From an uncultured Clostridia bacterium (GTDB taxonomy: Bacteria > Bacillota > Clostridia > Christensenellales > Borkfalkiaceae), in assembly GCA_947626935.1 (NCBI GenBank), contig CANQUD010000004.1, forward strand, positions 1-64,000: a stretch of 64,000 bases of DNA, given 5' to 3'. Shown piece by piece: positions 45,227 to 55,076 of the stretch. The notes beneath the pieces are model-generated. The model searched no databases. It was not told where the DNA came from and saw nothing but the letters and a program-made list of their open reading frames with translations. Made by a program: the position numbers and the translations under genes. Within the stretch, counting starts at the first letter, position 1. Every line of letters starts with the position of its first letter.

Positions 45227-47569
45227 TTACTTCGTGCGGATGCGGATGGCGGTGACGGTGAACGGCTTGAGTTCATAGCCGAACTGTGTCCCTTCAATGC
45301 CGATCGTGTACGTCTTGGGACGGATCGGCGAACGCTCCGCCGTGTTGACGGCTTCCGCGCTCGATCCCGTCAGTTCGACGACGTCGGCAATGCCCTTCGG
45401 CGAAAGTTCGCTGACGGTGAAGTTCACATTGATCTTCAGCGTGGTATTGCCCGCATTGACGAGCTTCAGGATGACGTCGCCCGTCTCTTCGTCGCAGCTG
45501 GCGACAAAGAAGATGTCGTTGCATTCGCGCGAGTCGCTTCCGATCGCCGCCTTATAGGTCGTCTTGGGTTCGGTGAAGCCGCCCGCGTACTTGATGCCCG
45601 CCGTCACTTTATAGTTGCCCGTGTTCTGCATGAAGAGCTGTTGGACATAGTAGTTGGGCGTCAGGACGACGGAGTTGTTCGTGAAGTACATCATGTCGAC
45701 CCCCCATTGCCTTACGCCGATGTTGTTGCCGAACATGGGCGCATAGGCGGCGAGCTTGACGATGTCGCCGTTGCGTTCGAAGCCCGTCATCATCGCCGCC
45801 TCGGACAGGGCGGAGATCATGCTGTTGTTGACATGGCGGTATTCGATGTTGTCGTTCGCGCTCGGGGAGCGGATCGCCTGACTGTTGACGGCGTATTCGC
45901 CCACGAACACTTCATAGTATTCTTTTGCGTCTCTTGTGGGACGTTTGTAGTTGTCATAGAGGTCGGTATTGAGCAGGAAGTCGGTGAAGTTGACGTAGTA
46001 GTGCTGGTCGACGACGCCGTACTCGGAGACGGACTGAACGACTTTGTTTCCGACCGCAGCCTTTGCAGCCGACTGTGCGGCGCCCGTCGTGCTCTGTTTC
46101 GGGTTTTCGCAGTTCTGGAACATCGTGCAGTTGCCGACGATCGTCTTGACATTGTACTTCTCGAGCGCTGCCTTGAAGGCGGGATTCTTCAAAAATTTCT
46201 CGTAGTAGTCTCTGTAATAGTCCCCCCACTGCTCGTTGCCGACGCCGATGTAGTCCATCTCGAAAGGTTCGGGATGTCCCATGAGTTCACGGATGTGTCC
46301 CCATTCGGTGTCCGTGCCGCCCTTGGCAAACTCGATGAGGTCGATCGCGTCCTGAATGTAGTCCGCCGTTCCGTTGCCGTATCTGCCCTGAAGCGCGGAG
46401 CCGTTGCTTTGGGTCTGGCAGGACATGCCGCAGTTGACGATCGGGATCGCCTTGGCGCCCAGTTCGTCGCACAGCTCGAAATATTCATAGAAGCCGATGC
46501 CGTACTCGTGGGGATAATAGATGTTTTCTTTCTGCCAGATGTTGCCGTTGGGTACGCGCGTGACCCATTCGCCATAGGTGCTTGCCGAACTCTGCTGCCC
46601 GTCCTTGTAGAGCGTGTAGGTGAAAGCGGGGACCTTGTCATCGCCGTCCGTCTTGACTGCGCCGACGGAGTTCTTCCAGTCGTAGGCGCTGACCATGTTC
46701 TTCCCCTCGATGACGCAGCCGCCCGGGAAGCGGAAGAACGCGGGCGAGAGGTTGGAGATCACCCTGTAGAGGTAATTCTTGAATCCGACGGTCGAATCGA
46801 GCGTCTCGAACTGGACGCCGTCGAGAAGGACGTCGCTGTCGGCGGTGACGAAGGCGATCTCGAGCGAAATGCCCTCATTGCCCGTCGCGGTCGCCGTGAG
46901 CGTTTCTTCCACCTTGATCCACTGGTCGTCGGGTGCGGTGACGGAGAAGGTCTTTTCGGCATAGACGGTACTGCCTGCCTTGGCTTTTACGGTGATCTCT
47001 CCGCTGTAACCGCGGAGAAATGCGGAAAAGAGGTAATCTTTCTTGTTCTGTATGTACATCGGCACGTTGTCAAAGCCCTTGTTCGCGAGCGTGCCGCCCG
47101 CGGGCGTATCGATCTTTGCATAGTAAGGGCTGTTGGGGTGGAGCTTGTTGTCCCCCGTCGTATAGGTCACTTTGAGGTTGCCGCCCGCTGTCCAGCCGTA
47201 GTCGTGGTCGAAATTGGAGACCGCTCTCGTGCTCTCGAAACTGCCGTTGGCGATGAGGTTGTCGTCGAGCGCCTGCGACGCATAGTTGATGTCCTCGAGG
47301 AAGAGTCCGAAGAGATCGCCCGAGACGGAGCGCTCGGGACTCGTCTTGTTGACCTTGCCCGAGAGGGTGACGGTCGCCTGTCCGTCCGAAAAGACGGGCG
47401 CTTCGCGGTCGGGCGTTTCGACGACGGGCGGATCGACCTGCGTATTATCGCCGCCCTCGTTTCCGCCTTCATTGCCGCCGTTTTCCGTCTTTTCGCCGCA
47501 CCCCGCAAGGAGCGAGAGCGACAAGATCGCGCTGACGCCCAATGCCAAAAATTTTGCTGCCGATTTCAT
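45227..47569 (-). CDS. secreted GH51-like alpha-L-arabinofuranosidase lipoprotein (paralog)
   Basis: Same architecture as 42249-44618: DLFGLFLEDINYASQALDDNLIANGSFE, FFRFPGGCVIEG, DYIGVGNEQWG. Confidence 0.85.
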   Translation of the reverse strand: MKSAAKFLALGVSAILSLSLLAGCGEKTENGGNEGGNEGGDNTQVDPPVVETPDREAPVFSDGQATVTLSGKVNKTSPERSVSGDLFGLFLEDINYASQALDDNLIANGSFESTRAVSNFDHDYGWTAGGNLKVTYTTGDNKLHPNSPYYAKIDTPAGGTLANKGFDNVPMYIQNKKDYLFSAFLRGYSGEITVKAKAGSTVYAEKTFSVTAPDDQWIKVEETLTATATGNEGISLEIAFVTADSDVLLDGVQFETLDSTVGFKNYLYRVISNLSPAFFRFPGGCVIEGKNMVSAYDWKNSVGAVKTDGDDKVPAFTYTLYKDGQQSSASTYGEWVTRVPNGNIWQKENIYYPHEYGIGFYEYFELCDELGAKAIPIVNCGMSCQTQSNGSALQGRYGNGTADYIQDAIDLIEFAKGGTDTEWGHIRELMGHPEPFEMDYIGVGNEQWGDYYRDYYEKFLKNPAFKAALEKYNVKTIVGNCTMFQNCENPKQSTTGAAQSAAKAAVGNKVVQSVSEYGVVDQHYYVNFTDFLLNTDLYDNYKRPTRDAKEYYEVFVGEYAVNSQAIRSPSANDNIEYRHVNNSMISALSEAAMMTGFERNGDIVKLAAYAPMFGNNIGVRQWGVDMMYFTNNSVVLTPNYYVQQLFMQNTGNYKVTAGIKYAGGFTEPKTTYKAAIGSDSRECNDIFFVASCDEETGDVILKLVNAGNTTLKINVNFTVSELSPKGIADVVELTGSSAEAVNTAERSPIRPKTYTIGIEGTQFGYELKPFTVTAIRIRTK

Positions 47570-47657
47570 GTGTTTCCCCCTTCAAATTGTTTGCCTTATT
47601 GTATCATATTTTTTCGGCATGTGCAAGAGCTTGGGAAAATTTTTCAAAAGAAAGGAA

Positions 47658-47679
47658 AAAGCCTCCCGAAGGAGACTTT
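47658..47679 (-). terminator. intrinsic terminator of the ROK gene
   Basis: aaagcctcc-cgaa-ggagacttt, T-run on the minus strand. Confidence 0.6.
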
Positions 47680-47697
47680 CTTTCAACTCATTTTCCG

Positions 47698-48654
47698 TCA
47701 TCTTCTGTCCATGGCATACGCCGCGGCGCCGTACATGCCCGCGTCGTTCCCGAGAGAGGCGCGGACGATCTCGATCGGCGCGTACTCCTTGGATGCGAGG
47801 ATGTTCTTGTAGACGAACTTTCTGACGGGTCCGAGGAGCGATTCGCCCTCATTGGAGATGCCGCCGCCCAAGATGATGACCTGCGGGCGGAGCAGGTTGA
47901 CGATGTTCGCGATCCCCTCGCCGAGGCTGCGGATGTAGCTGTTGACGATCGTCTTTGCAGCCTTGTCGCCGCGGCGGGCGGCGTCGAATGCCGTCTTTCC
48001 CGAGACATCTTCGAGCGTGGGCGCTTCTTCCCACATCAGAGAGTCCCTGTGACGGAGCATGGCGGCTTGGGCATCCCGCTTGAGCGCCGTGGCGGAAGCG
48101 TAGCGCTCGAAGCACCCCCTTCTGCCGCAAGTACACTTGATCCCGCCCTGACGGATGACCGTGTGACCGAGTTCGCCGCCCGCGGAGCGGTACCCTTCGA
48201 CGAGCTTGCCGTCCATGACGATGCCGCCGCCCACGCCCGTGCCGAGCGTGATCATGACGGAATCGGCGTACGACTTGCCGCTGCCGAAGCGGGCTTCGCC
48301 GAGCGCCGCCGCATTGGCGTCATTCGTGACAAAGACGGGGATCCCGAGGTGAGAAGAGACCAGTTCGGCAAGCGGAACATCCAGCCAGCCGAAATTGGAC
48401 CAGTTGACGACGACCCCCCTTCTCGAATCGATGATCCCCGGGGACCCGATGCCGACGGCGAGAACGTCGTCGCGCTCGATGCCGTATTCGCCCATGATCT
48501 CGAGAGCGAGACCCGCAAGGTCCCACGCCGTCTTTTCGGGCTTGTCCTCGGCGCGTGTGACACAGCGTTTTTTGTGCCGCACGACGCCCTGTTCATCCAG
48601 AATGCCTGCCTTGGCGGACATGCCGCCGAGGTCGATCCCGATAAAATATTTCAT
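47698..48654 (-). CDS. ROK family sugar kinase (glucokinase-like)
   Basis: IGIDLGGMSAKAGILD, GTGVGGGIVMDGKLVEG, CTCGRRGCFERYAS. Confidence 0.93.
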   Translation of the reverse strand: MKYFIGIDLGGMSAKAGILDEQGVVRHKKRCVTRAEDKPEKTAWDLAGLALEIMGEYGIERDDVLAVGIGSPGIIDSRRGVVVNWSNFGWLDVPLAELVSSHLGIPVFVTNDANAAALGEARFGSGKSYADSVMITLGTGVGGGIVMDGKLVEGYRSAGGELGHTVIRQGGIKCTCGRRGCFERYASATALKRDAQAAMLRHRDSLMWEEAPTLEDVSGKTAFDAARRGDKAAKTIVNSYIRSLGEGIANIVNLLRPQVIILGGGISNEGESLLGPVRKFVYKNILASKEYAPIEIVRASLGNDAGMYGAAAYAMDRR

Positions 48655-48703
48655 CCCCTTTTCTCCTTATTGGCTTTTTGTGCCTGACCGTGAAAAGCGC
48701 CGT

Positions 48704-49729
48704 TCACCCGAGTTTGATCCTCTTGCAGAGGGACTTGTACGAACGGATCAGGACCGCCGTTTTGAGACGCCCCGGGAAGAGCATCGCAAAGAACACATAA
48801 CTGCGGTAACGGAGTTTCCGATAGAGCGCCGCATCGCGGCTCTTGATGTGTTTCCACAGCGCCTTCATCTTCTCTTTGCGCTCCTTGGAATAGACGCCGA
48901 GGACGAAGAGCATCGTCGTCAGCATATAGTTCGCAAGGGCGTGGAACATGTACTTTTTCAGTCCCTTGGGCTGCGCCGAGATCTGACGGTACGTCCATCT
49001 GTCCGTCATGTCCTGCATGACGCGGAGCATCTGCTCGTACCGCTTCACCATGTTGGGAAGGTTGACGGACTGGTCCGCCCTTCCGATGAAGTAGCGGTAG
49101 AAATCGACGTTCAGATAATACAGCTCGCGCGTGAAGGGCAGCGGATCGTACGAGACGATGTCGTCTACATAAAATGTATGCTCGGGAAGGAGCAGTCCGC
49201 TCTCTTTGAGGACGGACGTCTTGTAGACGAGGGCGTGCATCAGGAGCATCAGCGAGAAGCGGAACTTCTTGACTTCGTCCCACGTGCAGAACGTCCTGTC
49301 GGGGAATTTCCTGTCATATCTCGAGAAATGCCTCGTGCCGTCGGCGCTGTGTTCGTAGACATAGTTGACGATGTAGAGATCGGGCGAAGTCCCCTTCTCC
49401 GCATGCTCCCTGACGGCGGAGAGGAGCGCTCTGTACGCTTCCTCATCCGCCCAGTCGTCCGAATCGACGACCTTAAAGTAAAGCCCCGTTGCGAGTGCGA
49501 GTCCTGCGTTGACCCCCGATCCGTGTCCGCCGTTCTCTTTGTCGACGACCTTGACGATCGAGGGGTACGTTTCCTCATATTGCCGCGCGATCTGCAATGT
49601 ACCGTCCTTGGAGCCGTCGTTGACAATGACGATCTCCACGTCGTCCCCGCCGATGAGAAGGGAATCGATACATTTCCGCATATAGTCCTGCGAATTATAA
49701 CAGGGTACGGTAAAAGTGATGTACTTCAT
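48704..49729 (-). CDS. glycosyltransferase family 2
   Basis: TFTVPCYNSQDYMRKCIDSLL...VIVNDGSKDGTLQIA...FKVVDSDDW. Confidence 0.9.
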   Translation of the reverse strand: MKYITFTVPCYNSQDYMRKCIDSLLIGGDDVEIVIVNDGSKDGTLQIARQYEETYPSIVKVVDKENGGHGSGVNAGLALATGLYFKVVDSDDWADEEAYRALLSAVREHAEKGTSPDLYIVNYVYEHSADGTRHFSRYDRKFPDRTFCTWDEVKKFRFSLMLLMHALVYKTSVLKESGLLLPEHTFYVDDIVSYDPLPFTRELYYLNVDFYRYFIGRADQSVNLPNMVKRYEQMLRVMQDMTDRWTYRQISAQPKGLKKYMFHALANYMLTTMLFVLGVYSKERKEKMKALWKHIKSRDAALYRKLRYRSYVFFAMLFPGRLKTAVLIRSYKSLCKRIKLG

Positions 49730-49804
49730 AGATCTTCGCCTGTTTTCTACAGATAAGAGCGCATTTTAACGGAATGGGGTCGGGAAAGACGGAAATTTCG
49801 ACGC

Positions 49805-50914
49805 TTATTCCTCTGCGGGAACGGGAGCGGGATCTTTCTGCGCCTTCACCTCTTCGTATGCCTGTTCCTTTTCGAGCTTGACGTCGATCGCCTGTGCGGC
49901 GGCGTCGAAAAGCTCCTGCGACTTTTGGTCGCGCTCCGCCTTCGCCTCCTCGGTATCCTTGGGATCCGCGGCGAGCTTTTCGCTCTTCTTGACGTGCGCG
50001 AAGTACTTCATGACCTTGGAATTGACCTGCGAAGCGGCGGCATGCGCGTCCTTCTCGGCGTTGGAGAGGTCGGCGGCATACTGTGCCTTCTCGTAAGCTG
50101 CCTTGGCTGCCTCGATCTTCTCGGCGGGCGCACCTGCGGCGACGAGCTTCTCGTATCTTGCCTTCTTCTTTGCCGCGACCTTGTTGTTGTCGGGGAAGAT
50201 GACCATGAAGATGAAGAAAAAGATCAGCATGGATACGCCGCCTGTGAGGACGGTCTTGATAAGTCCGATGACGACTTCGTTCCAGTTCCACCACATGAGA
50301 AGAGGATTGATGATGCCCCATACGGCGTTCGTGAAGATGGAGACGAGCACCCAGCCGATGAAATACCACATCGCCTGATACCAAGGGTTGCCGTGGGAGC
50401 GGTAGGTGATATTCCTCTGGAGCGGGAAATTGATACACTGTGCGAGGAAAACGGCGATCTCGAATGCGATAAAGTTTCCGAGACCCGCGATCTGAACGGA
50501 ATATCCCGCCGCCTGATATGCGGCGACCTGCTCCGCTGTCGAAGCGAGATAGACCTTTTCTGCCGCATCGAGGAATTTGACGGGTTCGTTGAAGATCGCA
50601 TAGTTGAGAGCATTCCCCGCCGCGTCCTTCCAAGGAAGTGCGACTGCGGGCCAGACGAAGGACTGCGTCCAAAGACTTTCAAACGCGTACGGGAGGAAGG
50701 TCATGATGATGAACTGGATGATCGTGACGCCCTCGGAAAACACGATGAAGAAGAACACCATGTAGAGAAGTTTGGAGAGCTTGGGGTGTTTTTCGGCAAA
50801 GTTGTACCAAACGCCCAGCCACCAGCGCCAGATCTTCTGGAAAAATGCCAAAAATGCGTTGCTTGACAGCGGTTTCAGCTGTTGTTCGAGGTCCTGTACC
50901 GTGTAATCACTCAT
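49805..50914 (-). CDS. GtrA-like membrane protein with long Ala/Lys/Glu-rich tail
   Basis: Four predicted TM segments with INFPLQRNITYRS; charged cytosolic C-terminus. Confidence 0.6.
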   Translation of the reverse strand: MSDYTVQDLEQQLKPLSSNAFLAFFQKIWRWWLGVWYNFAEKHPKLSKLLYMVFFFIVFSEGVTIIQFIIMTFLPYAFESLWTQSFVWPAVALPWKDAAGNALNYAIFNEPVKFLDAAEKVYLASTAEQVAAYQAAGYSVQIAGLGNFIAFEIAVFLAQCINFPLQRNITYRSHGNPWYQAMWYFIGWVLVSIFTNAVWGIINPLLMWWNWNEVVIGLIKTVLTGGVSMLIFFFIFMVIFPDNNKVAAKKKARYEKLVAAGAPAEKIEAAKAAYEKAQYAADLSNAEKDAHAAASQVNSKVMKYFAHVKKSEKLAADPKDTEEAKAERDQKSQELFDAAAQAIDVKLEKEQAYEEVKAQKDPAPVPAEE

Positions 50915-53364
50915 GCTGCTTTCCCTGCCTTTTTATTTTTCTTTTCGAGCTTTGCCTGCTGTTTGGCGGCTTTGAGTTCTGCCTTCTCTTCCTCTGTCTT
51001 ATGCAGGAATTGATGGAAGCCCTTGAAGAAGTGTCCGTCGAACATCTTGATGAGACCTTCCATCTTGCGGCGGTTGAGTCCCATGAATTTGGCGATGCCC
51101 CGCATGGGCTGATGAAGGGTGCCCATGACCATCGTGTTCGCCATCGCCCGCTTGCCGAACGCCTTGCAGAACTTGATCGCAAAGCGGATGACCCACGAGA
51201 ATGCCCGACCCGTCCAGCCGCGCGCATATTTCAGATCGCCGACGGTCGTGTTCTCGTGCACGGGAAGGCGGCGCTTTTTCTTGCCCGTCTCCCGCTCGAT
51301 CGTTCTTCCGAGAAGGGCAAAATACTCCTCGTCGGGAACAGCTTTGATGTCTGCCTTCGCATAGGAAGGGAATTTTGCAAGGGTGGGTTCGGGCGTGATG
51401 CCGTCGACTGCGACCGTCGCGGTCAGGCGGATGTCCTCGGAGGAAGCGCCGACCAAGATCTCATACTCCCCTTTCTCGACCTGCCAGCCGTTCGACGCGA
51501 CGTCGAAATAGGCGAACGTCCTGTCGTTGAAGGGAACGGTGACGCGCTTGCTCTCGGCGGGAAGCAGAGAGACGCGGACAAAGCCCTTCAGTTCGCGGAC
51601 GGGACGGACGATCTTGCTGTCGGGCAGGCCGACATAGACCTGCGCGATCTCGTCGCCCGCGACGTCCCCCGTGTTGGTGACGGTGAAGCTCACGCCCGCG
51701 GCGTCCGCTTCGACATCCGAATAGCGGAAACGGGTATAGCTGAGACCGTAGCCGAAGGGATACTTGGGTTTGACGCCCGCCGTCGTGTAGTAACGGTAGC
51801 CGACGAAGAGACCTTCGCGGTACTCCGTGCTGTCCTTCTGCCCGGGGAAGAGGTCGGGGGTCGAAGTCGGGCAATCGTCATAGGAATCGATCCAGCTCTC
51901 GGCAAGTTTGCCCGAGGGAACGGCTTTGCCCGTCAGAATGTCGACGACCGCTTCGGCGGCTGCCTGTCCGCCGAGACCCGCATAGAGGAGCGCGGCGGCG
52001 CCGTCCGCCCAGTCCGTCTCCACGACAGAGCCGCAGGAGAGAACGACGACGACCTTCTTGCCCGTCGCGATGAGCTGTTTGCAGAGGTTTTTCTGGTTCT
52101 CGGAGATGTGAATGTGTTCCCGATCCAGACCTTCCGCTTCGGAGAATTCATCCAGTCCCGCAAAGAAGAGGATGACGTCGGCGGCTGCGGATGCCTTGAG
52201 CGCTTTCTTCGCAAGCCCCTTCTTCTTTTTGCCGAAACGGTCGAAGCCCTGTTCTTCCGCGACGACGTTGAGAGAGGAATGTTTGATCTCTTCCTGCACC
52301 GTGGAAAGTTTGGTCGGGTTGACGATGGAAGAGCCTGCCCCCTGATAGCGGGGATGGAAGGCGAAATCCCCGATGACGGCGACTTTCGTCCCCTCCTGAA
52401 GGGGAAGGACGCCGTCGTTCTCGAGAAGGACCATCGCCTTTTCCGCACACTTCCGCGCGAGCGCGTGGTGGACGTCGACATCGAAGGGAACGATCTCCTT
52501 GGGATCGGAAAATTCGGTGAGCGTCAGAATGCGCTCCACGCTCTCGTCGAGGAGGGATTCGGGGATCTGCCCCTCTTCCACCGCCTTGACGATGTCGTCT
52601 GCGCCGTACTTGCAGGCGGGCATTTCCAGCTCATTGCCGCATTTCAAGCCCTCGACACGGCTGTTGCAGCCTGCCCAGTCGGTGACGATGACGCCTTGAT
52701 AGCCCCAGTCGCCGCGCAGGATCTCGCGGAGAAGATGCTTGTTCTCGTTGGTGAATGTGCCGTTGAGACGGTTGTACGAGGTCATGACGGTGTTCGTCTT
52801 GCCCTCTTTGACGGCGATCTCGAAGCCCGTCAGATAGATCTCGCGGAGAGTCCTCTCGTCGACGACGGAGTCCGTCGTCATGCGGCGGAATTCGCGGTTG
52901 TTGGCGGCAAAGTGCTTGATGCAGGCGTTCACATGGGTGGACTGGATGCCGCGGACATAGGAAGCCGCCATTTTGCCCGCAAGGTACGGATCCTCCGAGA
53001 AGTACTCGAAGTTGCGTCCGCAGAGCGGGTTGCGCTTGATGTTCAGCCCGGGACCGAGCACCATGTCGACGTCCATGGACGCCGCCTCTTTGCCGAGCGC
53101 CTCGCCGACTTCGTTGCCGAGTTCCTCATCCCAGCTGCACGCCATGATGGATGCCGTGGGGAAGCAGGTGGCGGGAATGCTCTTGTGCAGTCCCAAATGG
53201 TCGGCTGCTTCGGCTTGCTTTCTCAGCCCGTGAGGTCCGTCGGAAAGGTACATTCCGCGGACGCCGTATTGGGGATAATCGCGCGTCTTGAAAAAGGCTT
53301 TCCCTGTCAGGAAGTCGGCTTTTTCCCGAAGCGTCATCCTCTTGACGATCTCTTTTTTCTCCAT
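50911..53364 (-). CDS. glycoside hydrolase family 3
   Basis: YLSDGPHGLRKQ, VMTSYNRLNGTFTNENKHLLREILRGDWGYQGVIVTDWAGC, FnIII-like C-terminal region. Confidence 0.93.
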   Translation of the reverse strand: MEKKEIVKRMTLREKADFLTGKAFFKTRDYPQYGVRGMYLSDGPHGLRKQAEAADHLGLHKSIPATCFPTASIMACSWDEELGNEVGEALGKEAASMDVDMVLGPGLNIKRNPLCGRNFEYFSEDPYLAGKMAASYVRGIQSTHVNACIKHFAANNREFRRMTTDSVVDERTLREIYLTGFEIAVKEGKTNTVMTSYNRLNGTFTNENKHLLREILRGDWGYQGVIVTDWAGCNSRVEGLKCGNELEMPACKYGADDIVKAVEEGQIPESLLDESVERILTLTEFSDPKEIVPFDVDVHHALARKCAEKAMVLLENDGVLPLQEGTKVAVIGDFAFHPRYQGAGSSIVNPTKLSTVQEEIKHSSLNVVAEEQGFDRFGKKKKGLAKKALKASAAADVILFFAGLDEFSEAEGLDREHIHISENQKNLCKQLIATGKKVVVVLSCGSVVETDWADGAAALLYAGLGGQAAAEAVVDILTGKAVPSGKLAESWIDSYDDCPTSTPDLFPGQKDSTEYREGLFVGYRYYTTAGVKPKYPFGYGLSYTRFRYSDVEADAAGVSFTVTNTGDVAGDEIAQVYVGLPDSKIVRPVRELKGFVRVSLLPAESKRVTVPFNDRTFAYFDVASNGWQVEKGEYEILVGASSEDIRLTATVAVDGITPEPTLAKFPSYAKADIKAVPDEEYFALLGRTIERETGKKKRRLPVHENTTVGDLKYARGWTGRAFSWVIRFAIKFCKAFGKRAMANTMVMGTLHQPMRGIAKFMGLNRRKMEGLIKMFDGHFFKGFHQFLHKTEEEKAELKAAKQQAKLEKKNKKAGKAA

Positions 53365-53755
53365 AATGTTCTCCTTACCATGAAGTGTATAATTTCGTTA
53401 TACAACCTTATCTTAACAGAGAATGTTATTTTTTTGCGGTTTTATGGCATAAAGTGTCATTGAAACGCCACAATTAACAGCGCAAACGGCGGAAGATCGG
53501 GTCAAAAAACTGACAAAAATCCCCCTAAAATGACAGAACACCCGCAGACTGTGTCCGCAAGCGTTCGTCATAAGGGGGGATGAAGAAGAGGAAATGGTCC
53601 GTTTTTCCGTCTTCGGCTCTATTATACACAAAATGGACGCCTGCGGAACATTTTTGGCACAAATTGCAGTTTTTGTTACATAAATTGTCAAAAATTTTCT
53701 TTTTTTCACGGTTGTGAAAAATTTTCATGGTTTTTCACATAATTTTGTGAATCAT

Positions 53756-55072
53756 TTACAAAGGTAACATGACTTCGAGGATGAAGGAATGCTCGCTCGC
53801 CTCGAAGTTCATGATGCCGCCGTACTTCTCGACGATGTAGGCGATGCTCTTCACCCCATAGCCGTGGGAGAGTTTGTCCTGTTTTGTCGTTTGCGGGAAG
53901 CCGCCGACGATCTCGACCGCGGCGGGCGTGTAATTCTCCACCTCGATCTTGACCATCTCCCCCACCTTGCGCACGGTGAGCGTCAGGTTGCGTTTCTCCC
54001 TGTCGTCGATGCCCTTGAGGCATTCGATGGCGTTATCGAGGGCGTTCCCGAAGAGGGAATAGACGTCCACGTCGTCGAGCTTTTTGAGAAGGCTTCCGTC
54101 GACGACGGTGACGAACTGGATGTCCGCCGCATCGCAGAGCATGTGTTTTTGGACGAGGACGACGTCGAGCGTCTCGTTGCCCGTCTTTTGCATGTGGCTG
54201 ACGACATTGAGGGAACTCAACGCCTCGTCGATCCACTTCTCCCCCGCCTTGCCCTGCCCCGCGTTCTTCATGAGACCGAGCTGGTGCTTGAGGTCGTGGT
54301 ACTTGATGTTCATTGTGTCGAGGTTCTGGCGGAACATCTCATACTGCTTTTGATCGCTCTGCCAGAGGAGCTGGATGATGCGGATATCCTCTTCGAGCTT
54401 CTTGTTGTAGACGTTGGTATAGAGACTGTCGAGAAGAATGAGTCCGCAGACAAGCCCGAAGAAGATATGGAAAAGGTTCAGATAGGAATTCTCCATGTGC
54501 TCGGCGGTCAGTTCGCGGTCGGTGAAGAGGTTCAGGACGATGAGCGAAATGACGATGAGCGACGTGATGAGAAGGAGCTTGATGTTGTTTGCGCGGAAGT
54601 TCTTCTCCTTTTTGAGCCTTGTCGTGAAGAAAAAGTAGCAGAAGGAGAACACGGAAAGGAGACTCAAGGCGTAGGTCACGAGGTAAAGCGGGCTGCCCGC
54701 GGGGACAGCCGCGACCTGAAGGACGTACTCCCAGAGTTTGGAAAAGCGGTAAAGGATGTGCTGGATGACATAGGCGCTCATGCCGAGGAAGAGCGCATTC
54801 CAGAGGTCGCCGCGGAAACACAGCCAGACGACGCCCGTCGTCAGGACGGCAAGGGCGATGTACCAAAGGCTCGCCGTAAAGGGTTCCTCATTCTGCCCGA
54901 CACAGTAGGGAAAGGTGGCGCAGGCGATCAGAATGAGGGCGATAACGCTCCCCGCGATGCGGAGCGCTGCCCATTTCCGCGGACGAAGGAGCGGGATGAG
55001 CGGCAAAAAAGAGAGCAGCAGCTCGTAGGCGAAACCGTCCACCGTAAAAAAGTCAACGATCCTATCCCACAT
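53756..55072 (-). CDS. AgrC-like GHKL sensor histidine kinase
   Basis: Six or more TM; NIKYHDLKHQL; GNALDNAIEC; LSHGYGVKSIAYIVEKYGG. Confidence 0.85.
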   Translation of the reverse strand: MWDRIVDFFTVDGFAYELLLSFLPLIPLLRPRKWAALRIAGSVIALILIACATFPYCVGQNEEPFTASLWYIALAVLTTGVVWLCFRGDLWNALFLGMSAYVIQHILYRFSKLWEYVLQVAAVPAGSPLYLVTYALSLLSVFSFCYFFFTTRLKKEKNFRANNIKLLLITSLIVISLIVLNLFTDRELTAEHMENSYLNLFHIFFGLVCGLILLDSLYTNVYNKKLEEDIRIIQLLWQSDQKQYEMFRQNLDTMNIKYHDLKHQLGLMKNAGQGKAGEKWIDEALSSLNVVSHMQKTGNETLDVVLVQKHMLCDAADIQFVTVVDGSLLKKLDDVDVYSLFGNALDNAIECLKGIDDREKRNLTLTVRKVGEMVKIEVENYTPAAVEIVGGFPQTTKQDKLSHGYGVKSIAYIVEKYGGIMNFEASEHSFILEVMLPL

Positions 55073-55076
55073 GCCG

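Noticed and set aside
44623-45297. 224-aa minus-strand ORF across the GH51 intergenic region
   Set aside because: Encoded entirely by GC-rich hairpin repeats and poly-T promoter sequence; repeated MSHRDR segments mirror the DNA repeat, with no RBS or family.
42228-47812. 785- and 862-aa plus-strand ORFs opposite the GH51-like genes
   Set aside because: Shadow ORFs; minus-strand products have lipoboxes and catalytic-family motifs.
50845-53463. 872-aa plus-strand ORF opposite GH3
   Set aside because: Shadow ORF of a well-supported GH3 gene.
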